In this document: piece after piece, positions 13,503 through 21,685 of the stretch
Layout of the letters: every line of letters begins with the position of its first letter
How positions within the stretch are numbered: the stretch's first letter is position 1
Assembly (NCBI GenBank): GCA_027486255.1
Contig: JAIXPL010000006.1
Coordinates: forward strand, 1 to 55,279
DNA length: 55,279 bases
DNA from: Comamonadaceae bacterium
GTDB lineage: Bacteria > Pseudomonadota > Gammaproteobacteria > Burkholderiales > Burkholderiaceae_C
Reading direction: 5' to 3'
Position numbers and translations under genes: made by a program
Notes under the pieces: model-generated
What the model saw: only the letters and a program-made list of their open reading frames with translations
What the model was told of the DNA's origin: nothing
The model's database searches: none

Positions 13503-14707
13503 AGCAATTCCTCGGCGTGTTTCATGCCACGGGTAGCCCGCGTCCACCACTGTGAAAAGCTGGTGCAGTGGCGTTCTACCGTGGGAAAGAGGGTGGGAGC
13601 AGGGTCGAGCTGCGCCAGGGGCTGCAGCCACTGTGCCATGTGCGGGTCGGCCACGCTGCGCACGCGCGCGGCGCCCGCCAGGGCGGTGGCCAGGCCCGTG
13701 GCGTCGGTGTGCCAGCGCAGCGGCGCCACCTCGGCCATGGCGCGGTTGACCCAATGCCAGCGCGCCTCGGGCCAGGGCCAGGCGGCATGGTGTTCTGTGA
13801 GGTACACGCCAAGGCGCAGCGCGTCGGCCGGCAGGTCCGCAGGTGGTGCGCGCAGCGCCCAGGGGTGCACCAGCCACACCTCGCGGCCTTGCACCGCCGA
13901 GGCATCGGACGCGCCCACCTCAAGCGCTGCTGGCGGTGTGCCGTGCAGGGCGGGCTCTGGCAGGGGCTCGGCGTGAGCTGCGGGCGTGTGGTGTGGCGTA
14001 CGCGGCGAGCGGGCGATGCGCTCGAGTTCTTCATACGAGCAGTCCACCACGCTGCCTGGGCTTTGCCAGGGCTCGGGGGCAAAGCGCGCCACGTTCTCGG
14101 CATTGAAGAGGTAGGGCTTGTGGCTGCCGGTGCCGGCCACCCACTGCCAGCTCAGGTGGTTGCTGGCGAGGTCGCCATCAAGCAGGTGGGCCACCAGCCA
14201 ATCGGCTCCAGCGCGCCAGTGGATGTGCCGCACATGCACCACGTAGCTGGCCAGCCACATGCGGGCATGGTTGTGCAGCGTGCCAGTGGCGTAGAGCGTG
14301 CGCACGGCCTGGTCGATGACAGGCACGCCCGTGCGGGCCTGGCGAATGTCTTCGGGCAGCGCGGGTTGGTAGGCGCTGTCGGGCAAGGGCCCGGCGTGGA
14401 TGGATTGCAGGATGCCCTCGCCCGCATGGGCCCAGGCGTGGCGGAAGAATTCGCGCCAGCCGAACTCAAACACCAGCTTGTGCTCGACCGCCAGGGATTC
14501 GCGGCGAAGCAGCTCGGCCAGCACCTCGGGCAGCGTGAGCAGGCCGTGCGTGAGGTAAGGCGACAGGCCCGTGACCGCGCCGTCCAGGTGGTTGCGCGTG
14601 CGCGCATAGGCGGCAGGCCGCACGCGGGCCACGCGAGCTAAGGCGGCATCGCGCGTGGGCGGCAGGGCGTGGTCCCAGGCCAGGTCGGGCAGGAGGGGGG
14701 TGAGCAT
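13499..14707 (-). CDS. Photolyase/cryptochrome-family FAD-binding protein with the FAD domain at the N-terminus
   Basis: A 402-aa protein. Residues about 30-225 match the photolyase FAD-binding domain: TGLSPYLTHGLLTLPEVL, FEFGWREFFRH, TGVPVIDQAVRTLYATGTLH, NHARMWLASYVVHVRHIHW, GDLASNHLSWQWVAGTGSHK. The N-terminal alpha/beta antenna domain of ordinary photolyases (about 130 residues) is absent. Instead, a segment at about 265-400 (REVWLVHPWAL, LRLGVYLTEHHAAWPWPEARW, HCTSFSQWWTRATRG) follows. This suggests a permuted or reduced photolyase. DNA repair or light sensing is likely but unproven. It is translationally coupled to the downstream COQ7 fusion by a 4-base overlap. Confidence 0.82.
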   Translation of the reverse strand: MLTPLLPDLAWDHALPPTRDAALARVARVRPAAYARTRNHLDGAVTGLSPYLTHGLLTLPEVLAELLRRESLAVEHKLVFEFGWREFFRHAWAHAGEGILQSIHAGPLPDSAYQPALPEDIRQARTGVPVIDQAVRTLYATGTLHNHARMWLASYVVHVRHIHWRAGADWLVAHLLDGDLASNHLSWQWVAGTGSHKPYLFNAENVARFAPEPWQSPGSVVDCSYEELERIARSPRTPHHTPAAHAEPLPEPALHGTPPAALEVGASDASAVQGREVWLVHPWALRAPPADLPADALRLGVYLTEHHAAWPWPEARWHWVNRAMAEVAPLRWHTDATGLATALAGAARVRSVADPHMAQWLQPLAQLDPAPTLFPTVERHCTSFSQWWTRATRGMKHAEELL

Positions 14708-14831
14708 CGGGGAGGGTGGGCTTGGCTGGCCCGGGAGTGCAGATCGCAGCTTCTTCAGGCCGGCGCGATGCTATCGGAATGCGCGGGCCAGCGTGCGGCT
14801 CGGGTATATCTCGGGCGGCCCTCTCTGCCCT

Positions 14832-14867
14832 CTCGGCCCACTCGGCCCACTCGGCCCACTCGGCCCC
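14832..14867. repeat. Tandem repeat of a 9-base unit
   Basis: Four consecutive copies of CTCGGCCCA (the last ends in C), between the photolyase-like gene and the SDR gene. Confidence 0.85.
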
Positions 14868-14874
14868 TTCATGC

Positions 14875-15669
14875 TTAGACCGCCGTGGGGTTGGCCGCGC
14901 CGTCCATCACCAGCGAGGCGCCCGTGACGTAGCTGGCGCGCGACGAGGCGAGGAACACCACCACGTCTGCCACTTCCTCGGGGCGGGCCAGGCGCCCCAG
15001 CGGCACGCGGGCGGTGATGCGGGCCTGCGCTTCCTCGGGCGTGATGCCGTGCTGGCGGGCCTCGGCCAGCAGGCCGGTGCGCAGGCGGTCGGTGAGTGTT
15101 TGCGCCGGGTTCACCGCGTTCACGCGCACGCCCTTGGGGCCGTAGGCCGCCGCCATGCCGGCCGACACCAGCAGCAGCGCCGCATTGGCCGCGCCGCCGG
15201 GCATGTGCACGGGGCTGGCGAACTTGCCGCCCGAGCCCACCACGTTGACGATGGCACCCTCGCCCCGCGCGCCCATGCGCCGGGCCACGGGTTCCATCAT
15301 GTGCACATAGCTGAAGTACTTGCCCTGCATGGCGTCCTCAAAGGCCTGTGCCGTGAGTTCCTCGGCCGGGGTGCGCCGGGCTGCACCGGCGGAGTTCACC
15401 AGCACCTCTACAGGGCCCAGCGCGGCTTCGGCCTCGTCCAGCACCTTCAGCGCCTGGGCGGCATCGCACAGGTCGGCGGCGAAGGTGCGCACCACGCCTT
15501 GGGGCCACTGGGCGCGCAGCTGCGCCAGCGCGGCATCCAAGTTGGCGGTGCTGCGCGAGACCAGGCTCACGCTGGCGCCTTCCTCCAGAAAGCCTTTGGC
15601 GCAGGCCAGGCCAATGCCCTTGCTGCCGCCGGTGATCAATACGTGTTTGCCTTCAAGGTGGAGGTTCAT
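14875..15669 (-). CDS. Short-chain dehydrogenase/reductase-like protein lacking the YxxxK motif
   Basis: A 264-aa Rossmann protein. The cofactor motif TGGSKGIG lies near residues 14-21, VNSAGA (the NAG equivalent) near 91, and the C-terminal PLGRLARPEEVADVVVFLAS and VTGASLVMDG are standard. Where SDRs carry YxxxK, this protein reads HMPGGAANAAL, so both catalytic Tyr and Lys are missing. The Ser region is also altered (VVGSGGKF). It is either a distinct SDR subgroup with different chemistry or a non-catalytic binding protein. The start is the ATG at 15669, where the SDR fold begins. It is divergent from a Bug receptor gene, a common pairing in carboxylic-acid catabolism. Confidence 0.85.
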   Translation of the reverse strand: MNLHLEGKHVLITGGSKGIGLACAKGFLEEGASVSLVSRSTANLDAALAQLRAQWPQGVVRTFAADLCDAAQALKVLDEAEAALGPVEVLVNSAGAARRTPAEELTAQAFEDAMQGKYFSYVHMMEPVARRMGARGEGAIVNVVGSGGKFASPVHMPGGAANAALLLVSAGMAAAYGPKGVRVNAVNPAQTLTDRLRTGLLAEARQHGITPEEAQARITARVPLGRLARPEEVADVVVFLASSRASYVTGASLVMDGAANPTAV

Positions 15670-15861
15670 GGCTGGAGGAGGGCGCCGCCGCGGACGCCCG
15701 GGCAAGGTGGAGATGGTTGGATTTTGAATGTTTTCAGGGGGCCAGCTGTCGCGTGCATGACCGTGACCCGGGGCTTGCCCCCCAGGGGCAGTGGGCTTTT
15801 GCGCGCACAGGCCGGCCATGGATGCTATGGTTTACCACCCTCAGAATTCCAGGAGACTCGC

Positions 15862-16860
15862 ATGCCCTTGATTCCATCTTTTCGTCGCCGCGGCCTGGCC
15901 GCCGTCTTGCTGGCCAGCTTGGCTGGCGCCGGCCTGTTGCCGGCTGCTGCGCAGGCACAGGCTTACCCCAACAAGCCGATCCGCCTGGTCGTGCCCTTCA
16001 CGCCCGGCGGCGTGACCGACACCAGCGGCCGCCTCATTGCCGAAGCCCTGTCCAAGCGCCTGGGCCAGAACGTGGTGGTGGACAACAAGCCCGGCGCCTC
16101 GGGCAACATCGGCACGCAGCAGGTGGCCACGGCCGAGCCCGATGGCTACACCCTGCTGCTGGCCTTTGACGGCACCATGGTGATCAACCCCAATGTCTTC
16201 GACAAGGTGCCCTTCAACACGCTGCAGGACTTCGCCTCCATCGGCAAGATCGGCGATGCCGTGCTGGTTCTGGTGTCGAACCCCGGCTTTGCGCCCAAGA
16301 CCCTGCGCGAGGTGATCGCTCTGTCCAAGACCCAGGCCGGTGGTCTGTCCTACGGTACTTCGGGCACGGGTGGCACGCCCCACATCGCCGGTGAATTGCT
16401 GCGCCAGCGCACGGGTGCCAATCTGGTTCACGTGCCCTACAAGGGCGGCGGTCAGGCCATGATCGACGTGATGGGCGGCAACATCCCTCTGGTGTACACC
16501 GCTATTGCCGGCGCGGTGCAGCACGTCAAGTCGGGCAAGCTACACGCGATTGCGGTGTCCAGCACCCAGCGCGCCTCCTCCATGCCGGACGTGCCCACCT
16601 TCATTGAGTCGGGTGTGGCCGATTTCGAGGCCAGCTCCTGGGTCGGTCTGCTCGCGCCTGCGCGCACGCCCAAGCCTGTGCTGGACAAGCTGAACGCCGA
16701 GCTCAATGCGGTGCTGGCCGATCCGGCCATCCGCGCGCGCCTCAATGAGCTGGGCATCTCGCCCACGCCGGGCACGCCCGAGCAGTTCACCGAACTGATG
16801 CGCCGCGACCTGGCACGTTTTGGCCCGGTGGTGAAGGCGGCCAACATCAAGGTGCAGTAA
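15862..16860 (+). CDS. Bug-family tripartite tricarboxylate transporter substrate-binding protein
   Basis: A 332-aa periplasmic binding protein. AGGAG (15851-15855) precedes the ATG, and the first 33 residues are a clear signal peptide (two-Arg basic start, LAAVLLASLAGAGLLPAAAQAQ). The mature start YPNKPIRLVVPFTPGGVTD is the Bug consensus. GASGNIGTQQVATAEPDG and VHVPYKGGGQA are the usual carboxylate-contacting loops. It is divergent from the SDR-like gene across a 192-base region that should hold both promoters. A GC-rich hairpin without a T-run follows the stop (16871-16900). Confidence 0.93.
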   Translation: MPLIPSFRRRGLAAVLLASLAGAGLLPAAAQAQAYPNKPIRLVVPFTPGGVTDTSGRLIAEALSKRLGQNVVVDNKPGASGNIGTQQVATAEPDGYTLLLAFDGTMVINPNVFDKVPFNTLQDFASIGKIGDAVLVLVSNPGFAPKTLREVIALSKTQAGGLSYGTSGTGGTPHIAGELLRQRTGANLVHVPYKGGGQAMIDVMGGNIPLVYTAIAGAVQHVKSGKLHAIAVSSTQRASSMPDVPTFIESGVADFEASSWVGLLAPARTPKPVLDKLNAELNAVLADPAIRARLNELGISPTPGTPEQFTELMRRDLARFGPVVKAANIKVQ

Positions 16861-16870
16861 GGCACCTGCC

Positions 16871-16900
16871 CGCCCGCTCCGGCCTGTGCCCGGACGGGCG
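16871..16900. other. GC-rich hairpin after the Bug gene
   Basis: CGCCCG-C-TCCGG (16871-16882) pairs with CCGGACGGGCG (16890-16900). There is no T-run, so it is at most a weak or factor-dependent terminator or an mRNA-stabilising stem. Confidence 0.4.
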
Positions 16901-16975
16901 CTGCATCGCAGCGGCCTGCGCGCCGCTACCATCGCCGTTCACAAGCGCTACCGGGCGCTTGGCACCAGGACGGCC

Positions 16976-18757
16976 ATGATGGACAAACTTCGCAGCTTCA
17001 AGCAATTCGCCCGGCAGGTCTGGGCGCTGTCCCTGCCTTACTTCCAGTCCGAGCAGAAGTGGAAGGCGCGCGGCCTGCTGGCGGCCATCGTGGCCCTGAA
17101 TCTTGCGGCCGTGTACATGCTGGTGCTGCTCAACAACTGGAATCGCCTGTTCTACGACGCGCTGCAAGACAAAGACGAGGCCGTGTTTTGGCGCGAGCTG
17201 ATCCGCTTTACCTACCTGGCTTTTGGCTTCATCGTCATTGCGGTGTACCGCTTCTACCTCACGCAGGTGTTGGAGATCCGCTGGCGCGAGTGGATGACCA
17301 CGCACTACCTGGCGCGCTGGCTGGCCGGCCACCGCTTTTATGCGCTGGAGCTGGCCCGCTATGGCGCGCCCGTCTCCGCCACCGAGGGCCAGCCGGGCGC
17401 GCCGTCCTCACCCGACAACCCGGACCAGCGCATCCAGGAAGACCTGAACCTGTTCACCAGCTACACGGTATCGCTGTCCATGGGCTTGCTCAATGCGGTG
17501 GTGACGCTGGTCAGTTTCGTGGGCATTTTGTGGGGGCTCTCGGGCGCCTTTGCCTTCACGCTGGATGGCCAGAGCTACAGCATCCCCGGCTTCATGGTGT
17601 GGATGGCGGTGCTGTACTGCGTGGCCGGCAGTGTGGCCACGCACTACATCGGCCGGCCGCAGATTCGCCTGAACTTTTTGCAGCAGCGCTACGAGGCCGA
17701 CTTTCGCCACCACCTGGTGCGGGTGCGCGAGTACAGCGAAGCCATTGCACTGGACCGCGGGCAGACTGTGGAGCGCGCCCACCTCGACACGCGCTTTGCC
17801 ACCGTGCTGGGCAACTACCTGCAGCTGGTGAAAAAGCAGAAGAACCTGGTGTGGTTCACCAGCTTCTTCGGCCAGGCAGCCACGGTGTTCCCCTTCATCG
17901 TGGCGGCACCGCGCTTTTTCTCGGGCGCCATTCAGCTGGGCGAGTTGATGCAGATTGCCTCGGCCTTCGGCCGCGTGCAGGACTCGCTCAGCTGGTTCGT
18001 GGACAACTACAGCACCCTGGCGGCCTGGCGCGCCACCACCGACCGCCTGACCAGCTTTGAGGCGCACATGGCGGCCCTGGAGGCGGCGGAATCGCTGGAG
18101 CCCGCACCCTCGGGCAACCAGCTGGTCACCGAGGACTTGGCGGTTGCGCTGCCCAGCGGGCAGGTGCTGCTCTCGGGCCTGAATTTGGCCGTGCAAGCTG
18201 GCCAGAGCGTGCTGGTGCAGGGGCCTTCGGGCAGTGGCAAGTCCACGCTGTTCCGGTCTTTCGCGGGCATCTGGCCTGGCGCGCGCGGCCGGGTGCAGAT
18301 GCCCGAGCCGGCCATGTTCATTCCGCAAAAACCTTATGTCCCCGACGGCCGCTTGCGTGATGCGCTGGCCTACCCCGAGCCGGCCGACCGCTTCAGCGAC
18401 GCCGAGCTGCGGCAGGCCCTGGAAGACGCGCTGCTGCCGCAACTGGCCGCGCGCCTGGACGCCGAAGATGCCTGGAGCCAGAAGCTCTCGGGCGGTGAGC
18501 AGCAGCGCCTGGCCCTGGCGCGGGTGCTGCTCAAGAAGCCGCGCTGGGTGTTTGCCGACGAGGCCACCAGCGCGCTGGATGCGGCCGCCGAGCAGACGCT
18601 CTATGCCCGGCTCAAGGCCTTGACGCAGCAATCGGGCGGCGCTTTGGTGTCCATCGCGCACCGGCCGGCGGTGGCGGCCTTTCATGAGCAGCGTTGGGAA
18701 TTCGAGCGGGCGCCTGAAGGTGGTGCCGCGTTCCGCCTGCGTATGGCGGGGGCTTGA
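16976..18757 (+). CDS. SbmA/BacA-like ABC transporter (fused permease and ATPase)
   Basis: A 593-aa fused half-transporter. Residues 1 to about 350 are an ABC_membrane_2-type domain with several membrane segments (LLAAIVALNLAAVYMLVLL, YLAFGFIVIAVYRFYL) and the characteristic LNNWNRLFYDALQ and EIRWREWMTTHYL. The ATPase domain has Walker A GPSGSGKST, signature LSGGEQQRLALAR, and Walker B RWVFADEATSALD. This family (YddA, the peroxisomal ABCD type, and BacA-related proteins) handles hydrophobic substrates, peptides or cobalamin; the substrate here is unknown. Two adjacent ATGs (16976, 16979) follow a weak AGGA; the first is given. Confidence 0.9.
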   Translation: MMDKLRSFKQFARQVWALSLPYFQSEQKWKARGLLAAIVALNLAAVYMLVLLNNWNRLFYDALQDKDEAVFWRELIRFTYLAFGFIVIAVYRFYLTQVLEIRWREWMTTHYLARWLAGHRFYALELARYGAPVSATEGQPGAPSSPDNPDQRIQEDLNLFTSYTVSLSMGLLNAVVTLVSFVGILWGLSGAFAFTLDGQSYSIPGFMVWMAVLYCVAGSVATHYIGRPQIRLNFLQQRYEADFRHHLVRVREYSEAIALDRGQTVERAHLDTRFATVLGNYLQLVKKQKNLVWFTSFFGQAATVFPFIVAAPRFFSGAIQLGELMQIASAFGRVQDSLSWFVDNYSTLAAWRATTDRLTSFEAHMAALEAAESLEPAPSGNQLVTEDLAVALPSGQVLLSGLNLAVQAGQSVLVQGPSGSGKSTLFRSFAGIWPGARGRVQMPEPAMFIPQKPYVPDGRLRDALAYPEPADRFSDAELRQALEDALLPQLAARLDAEDAWSQKLSGGEQQRLALARVLLKKPRWVFADEATSALDAAAEQTLYARLKALTQQSGGALVSIAHRPAVAAFHEQRWEFERAPEGGAAFRLRMAGA

Positions 18758-18782
18758 GCGCGTTCGGTCGGTGAGGCGCTTG

Positions 18783-18900
18783 CCCTCACCCCGGCCCTCT
18801 CCCAAAGGGAGAGGGAGTGAAGTCAGCAGAAGAGGTGATGAGGCGAGCGGCGCAGCCTGGTATTCCTCCCTCTCCCTCTGGGAGAGGGCTGGGGTGAGGG
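18783..18900. repeat. Pair of inverted GGGAGAGGG palindromic repeats
   Basis: Unit 1 (18783-18815: CCCTCACCCC plus hairpin) and unit 2 (18868-18900: hairpin plus GGGGTGAGGG) face each other across about 50 bases. They fill the convergent gap between the ABC transporter and queC. Confidence 0.85.
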
Positions 18901-18910
18901 CCCGAGTGCC

Positions 18911-19606
18911 TCAACTCTCTCTGTACCGCTCCCACCCCCTGGCCCGCAGTTCGCACGCCGGGCAGTGGCCGCAGCCCCAGCCCCAGGCGTGGCGCTGGGT
19001 GCGCTCGCCCAGGTAGCAAGTGTGGCTGTGCTCGACGATGAGGTCCACCAGCGCGGGGCCGCCCAGTTTTTCGGCCAGCTGCCAGGTTTGCGCCTTGTCC
19101 AGCCACATCAGTGGCGTGTCGATGAGCAGGCGCTTGTCCATGCCCAGCGAGAGCGCCAGCTGCATGGCCTTCATGGTGTCGTCGCGGCAGTCGGGGTAGC
19201 CGGAGTAGTCGGTCTCGCACACGCCGGTCACCAGCACCTCCAGCCCGCGCCGGTAGGCCAGGGCGGCGGCCAGGGTGAGAAAGAGCAGGTTGCGCCCCGG
19301 CACAAAGGTGTTGGGCAGGCCCGAGCTTTCCATCTTGAAGGCCACGTCGCGCGTGAGTGAGGTCTCGCTCACCTGGCCGAGCACACCCAGGTCGAGCAGG
19401 TGGTCCTCACCCAGGCGTGGCGCCCAGTGTGGGAACTGGCTGCGAAGGGCCTCCAGCACCTTCAGGCGCGACTGCAGCTCCACGTGGTGGCGCTGCCCGT
19501 AGTCGAAGGCAATGGTCTCCACCCGCTCGTAGCGGGTCAGGGCCTGGGCCAGGCAGGTGGTGGAGTCCTGACCTCCGGAAAACAAGACAAGGGCGGTGCG
19601 GTGCAT
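18911..19606 (-). CDS. queC: 7-cyano-7-deazaguanine synthase QueC
   Basis: A 231-aa protein, normal length for QueC, which converts 7-carboxy-7-deazaguanine to preQ0 with ATP and ammonia in queuosine synthesis. The N-terminal PP-loop [16 protein letters not shown] binds [22 protein letters not shown] and [11 protein letters not shown] are family motifs. The C-terminal zinc site is provided by SHTCYLGE and CGHCPAC. It stands alone here, without queD or queE nearby, and converges with the ABC transporter gene. Confidence 0.96.
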   Translation of the reverse strand: MHRTALVLFSGGQDSTTCLAQALTRYERVETIAFDYGQRHHVELQSRLKVLEALRSQFPHWAPRLGEDHLLDLGVLGQVSETSLTRDVAFKMESSGLPNTFVPGRNLLFLTLAAALAYRRGLEVLVTGVCETDYSGYPDCRDDTMKAMQLALSLGMDKRLLIDTPLMWLDKAQTWQLAEKLGGPALVDLIVEHSHTCYLGERTQRHAWGWGCGHCPACELRARGWERYRES

Positions 19607-19665
19607 ACCTGAGATTCTAGGCAGCGCCTGTGCGTGGGCACGCGCTCCTGCGGCCCTAGACGGCC

Positions 19666-20337
19666 TCAGACGGCCTGGGCGGGCAAGGTCAGTTGCACGC
19701 TGGTGCCCGAACGCGTCAGGGTCACCGATTCGGCAGCGGCCAGCGCAGCCACGTCGTCCCAGGTGAGGGGCCGGTAGTCGTCGGACAGGCGGTTGTCGGC
19801 GGGGCGGTCGACCGGGGTGCGCGTGAGCTCGATCACCGCCTGCTGCGCCGTGGCCTCTGCGCGCACCAGCAGGTCGGCGGGCTCGTCAGCCTCATCGCTC
19901 AAGGCCAGGAGTGCGGCCGTCAGCACGCTGCGGATGGCGGTGCAGGACACCTGCGTGGGCAGCTCCGGCACTTCATGGGCCAGCGCAAAGCCGCGAAAGC
20001 GCAGGCTGGTGGACAGCAGGTTCACGCATTCGGTCACGGCCTCGCCCAGGGCCACGCTGCCCGGTGCGCGTGGTGCCACCCAGCTCATGAGATTGACGCA
20101 GGTCTCGGCCGCGTTGCGTGAGAGCTGGCCGATGGACGCGCAGTTGTCCTTCAGGCTGGACAGGTCGGGATTGGGGTTCTGTACGCGCCGCTCGAGCAGC
20201 GCGGCCATCATGCCGATGGGCTGAAACTCGCCGGCCATGTGGTGCCGCAGCGTGGGCGTGAGGCGGCGCAGCAGGGCGTAGCGCGAGGCTTCTTCATGCA
20301 GGTTCATGGTGGCCAGAGGGGGAGGGTCGTTCTTCAT
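19666..20337 (-). CDS. Degenerate histidine-kinase-like protein
   Basis: A protein of about 223 aa. The N-terminal helix [20 protein letters not shown] looks like a dimerisation/phosphoacceptor helix with His at about 32-33. The C-terminal part resembles a reduced ATPase domain ([20 protein letters not shown], ending [15 protein letters not shown]) but lacks clear N, G1 and G2 boxes. It may be a phosphotransferase-like or regulatory partner rather than an active kinase. It is divergent from a single-domain response regulator, its probable partner (inference). The start is uncertain: ATGs at 20421, 20337 and 20307 all lack a good RBS. Confidence 0.6.
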   Translation of the reverse strand: MKNDPPPLATMNLHEEASRYALLRRLTPTLRHHMAGEFQPIGMMAALLERRVQNPNPDLSSLKDNCASIGQLSRNAAETCVNLMSWVAPRAPGSVALGEAVTECVNLLSTSLRFRGFALAHEVPELPTQVSCTAIRSVLTAALLALSDEADEPADLLVRAEATAQQAVIELTRTPVDRPADNRLSDDYRPLTWDDVAALAAAESVTLTRSGTSVQLTLPAQAV

Positions 20338-20557
20338 GAAGGGTCCGTGCAAGCCGCGTGGGTTCAGGGGAAGCGGCCGGACAGCTGAGCTGACCGGACC
20401 GTGCTTTGCGATGGTACCCATGGATCAGTTTTTAAGAAGCTCATCCATGAGGATTTGACATCCCGATACCGAACTCACACTTGTATCGAGACCGCGCGAA
20501 GCGAGCGTTGTCCAGCTATCGAATGCTAAAGTGACCGACCGACTTTTCCTGGCCTTC

Positions 20558-20959
20558 ATGATCTACCTGGTAGAAGACAACGCTGCGCTGCGCGACAGCC
20601 TGATGGCGATGTTCAAGGAAATCGCCGGACTCCAGGTCAGTGGCGCCTGCGGCACCGAAGAGGAGGCTGTGGAGTGGCTCAGGCGGCATGAGGGCCAATG
20701 GCAGCTCGCCGTGGTCGACCTCTTTTTGCTGCAGGGCAGCGGCCTGGGCGTGGTGACCAGCCTGCGCGAGCGCGAGCCCTGGCAGAAGATCGTAGTGCTC
20801 ACCAATTACGCCACGCCGGACATCCGCCGCCGCGCCCTGGCCCTGGGCGCCGATGCGGTGTTCGACAAGGGCCGCGAACTCGACGCGTTTTTTGCTTACT
20901 GCAGCAAGCTGCAGCCCCGGCCTGTGGTGTCGCATCCTTTGCCCATCCCACCTTCCTGA
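20558..20959 (+). CDS. Single-domain response regulator (receiver only)
   Basis: A protein of about 133 aa that is entirely a CheY-like receiver: acidic pocket VEDN (residues 5-8), phosphoacceptor Asp54 in AVVDLFLLQGSG, conserved Thr in VVLTNYA, and Lys in VFDKG. It has no output domain, so it acts by protein contact or phosphorelay. It is divergent from the histidine-kinase-like gene. The start may instead be the GTG at 20531, adding nine residues; neither has a strong RBS, and 20558 fits the receiver fold. Confidence 0.85.
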   Translation: MIYLVEDNAALRDSLMAMFKEIAGLQVSGACGTEEEAVEWLRRHEGQWQLAVVDLFLLQGSGLGVVTSLREREPWQKIVVLTNYATPDIRRRALALGADAVFDKGRELDAFFAYCSKLQPRPVVSHPLPIPPS

Positions 20960-20988
20960 GAAGGCCGGGTACCTGGGCCGCGCCGCAC

Positions 20989-21579
20989 TCAGGAGCGCGG
21001 GTCCTTCACGCCCAGGGCGGCGGCTTTGCCGATGTACTCGCAGCTCACGCCCTTGTGCCATTTGTCCGGCGGGGCCAGGCAATGCTGCACGTACTCGCTG
21101 CCTTGCAGGTCAGACAGGAAGTACGAGCGCAGCACCGCGGTCTGCGTGGGAATGAGCGTGACGTTGCGGGCCATGCTGCACTTGCGCTTGAAGAGGCAGT
21201 CGTTCGCTTCGGCCGGATCGCGGAACAGGTGGATCTTGATGCGCCCGGTGCCCACGCCCTGCAGGCCCAGGCTGACGGCGCAGGCGCTGCCGTCCATGCG
21301 CTCCATCTCGCCCTGGCGGGCCAGGAAGTTCATCTCGGCCACCACCAGCTTGAGGAACCACTCGCCCACCAGGCCGGCGCAGCTGTAGTACTCCTCCTTG
21401 ATCTGCTTGATCACCACGGGGCCGTCCGGCGTTTCCTGGGCGTTCATGCGAACCATGGGCGTGGGGCCTGAGCTGGGCCCCAGGGCGGGGATGCGCACGA
21501 TTTCATGGTCCGAGCCCGCGGGCTCGGGCGCGCAGGCGCTCAGCATCAGGACCAGGCCCAGCATCAGGGTGCCGCGCAT
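20989..21579 (-). CDS. Hypothetical lipoprotein
   Basis: A 196-aa protein with a lipoprotein signal (MRGTLMLGLVLMLSAC, lipobox LSAC, Cys16). GAGG lies eight bases before the ATG at 21579. The mature part has several Cys (YYSCAGLVGEW, NDCLFKRKCSMARN, VQHCLAPPDKW, VSCEYIG), suggesting disulfides in the periplasm. I do not recognise the family. It is convergent with the response-regulator gene. Confidence 0.72.
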   Translation of the reverse strand: MRGTLMLGLVLMLSACAPEPAGSDHEIVRIPALGPSSGPTPMVRMNAQETPDGPVVIKQIKEEYYSCAGLVGEWFLKLVVAEMNFLARQGEMERMDGSACAVSLGLQGVGTGRIKIHLFRDPAEANDCLFKRKCSMARNVTLIPTQTAVLRSYFLSDLQGSEYVQHCLAPPDKWHKGVSCEYIGKAAALGVKDPRS

Positions 21580-21685
21580 GGCGCGCCTCAGGGGCAGAAA
21601 AAAGGGGTCAGTGCTCACGGGCCTCAGGGTAGCAGAAGGCGCCTGGGTGCCGGGGCGTTCTACAGGATGCTCTAAAGGGGACGCT

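Noticed and set aside
15034..15660. Plus-strand frame continuing upstream of the Bug gene at 15862
   Set aside because: It is antisense to the SDR-like gene; RBS and signal peptide fix the Bug start at 15862.
18783..18900. Inverted repeats as insertion-sequence ends
   Set aside because: No transposase between or near them and the same units recur many times; they are REP-like palindromes.
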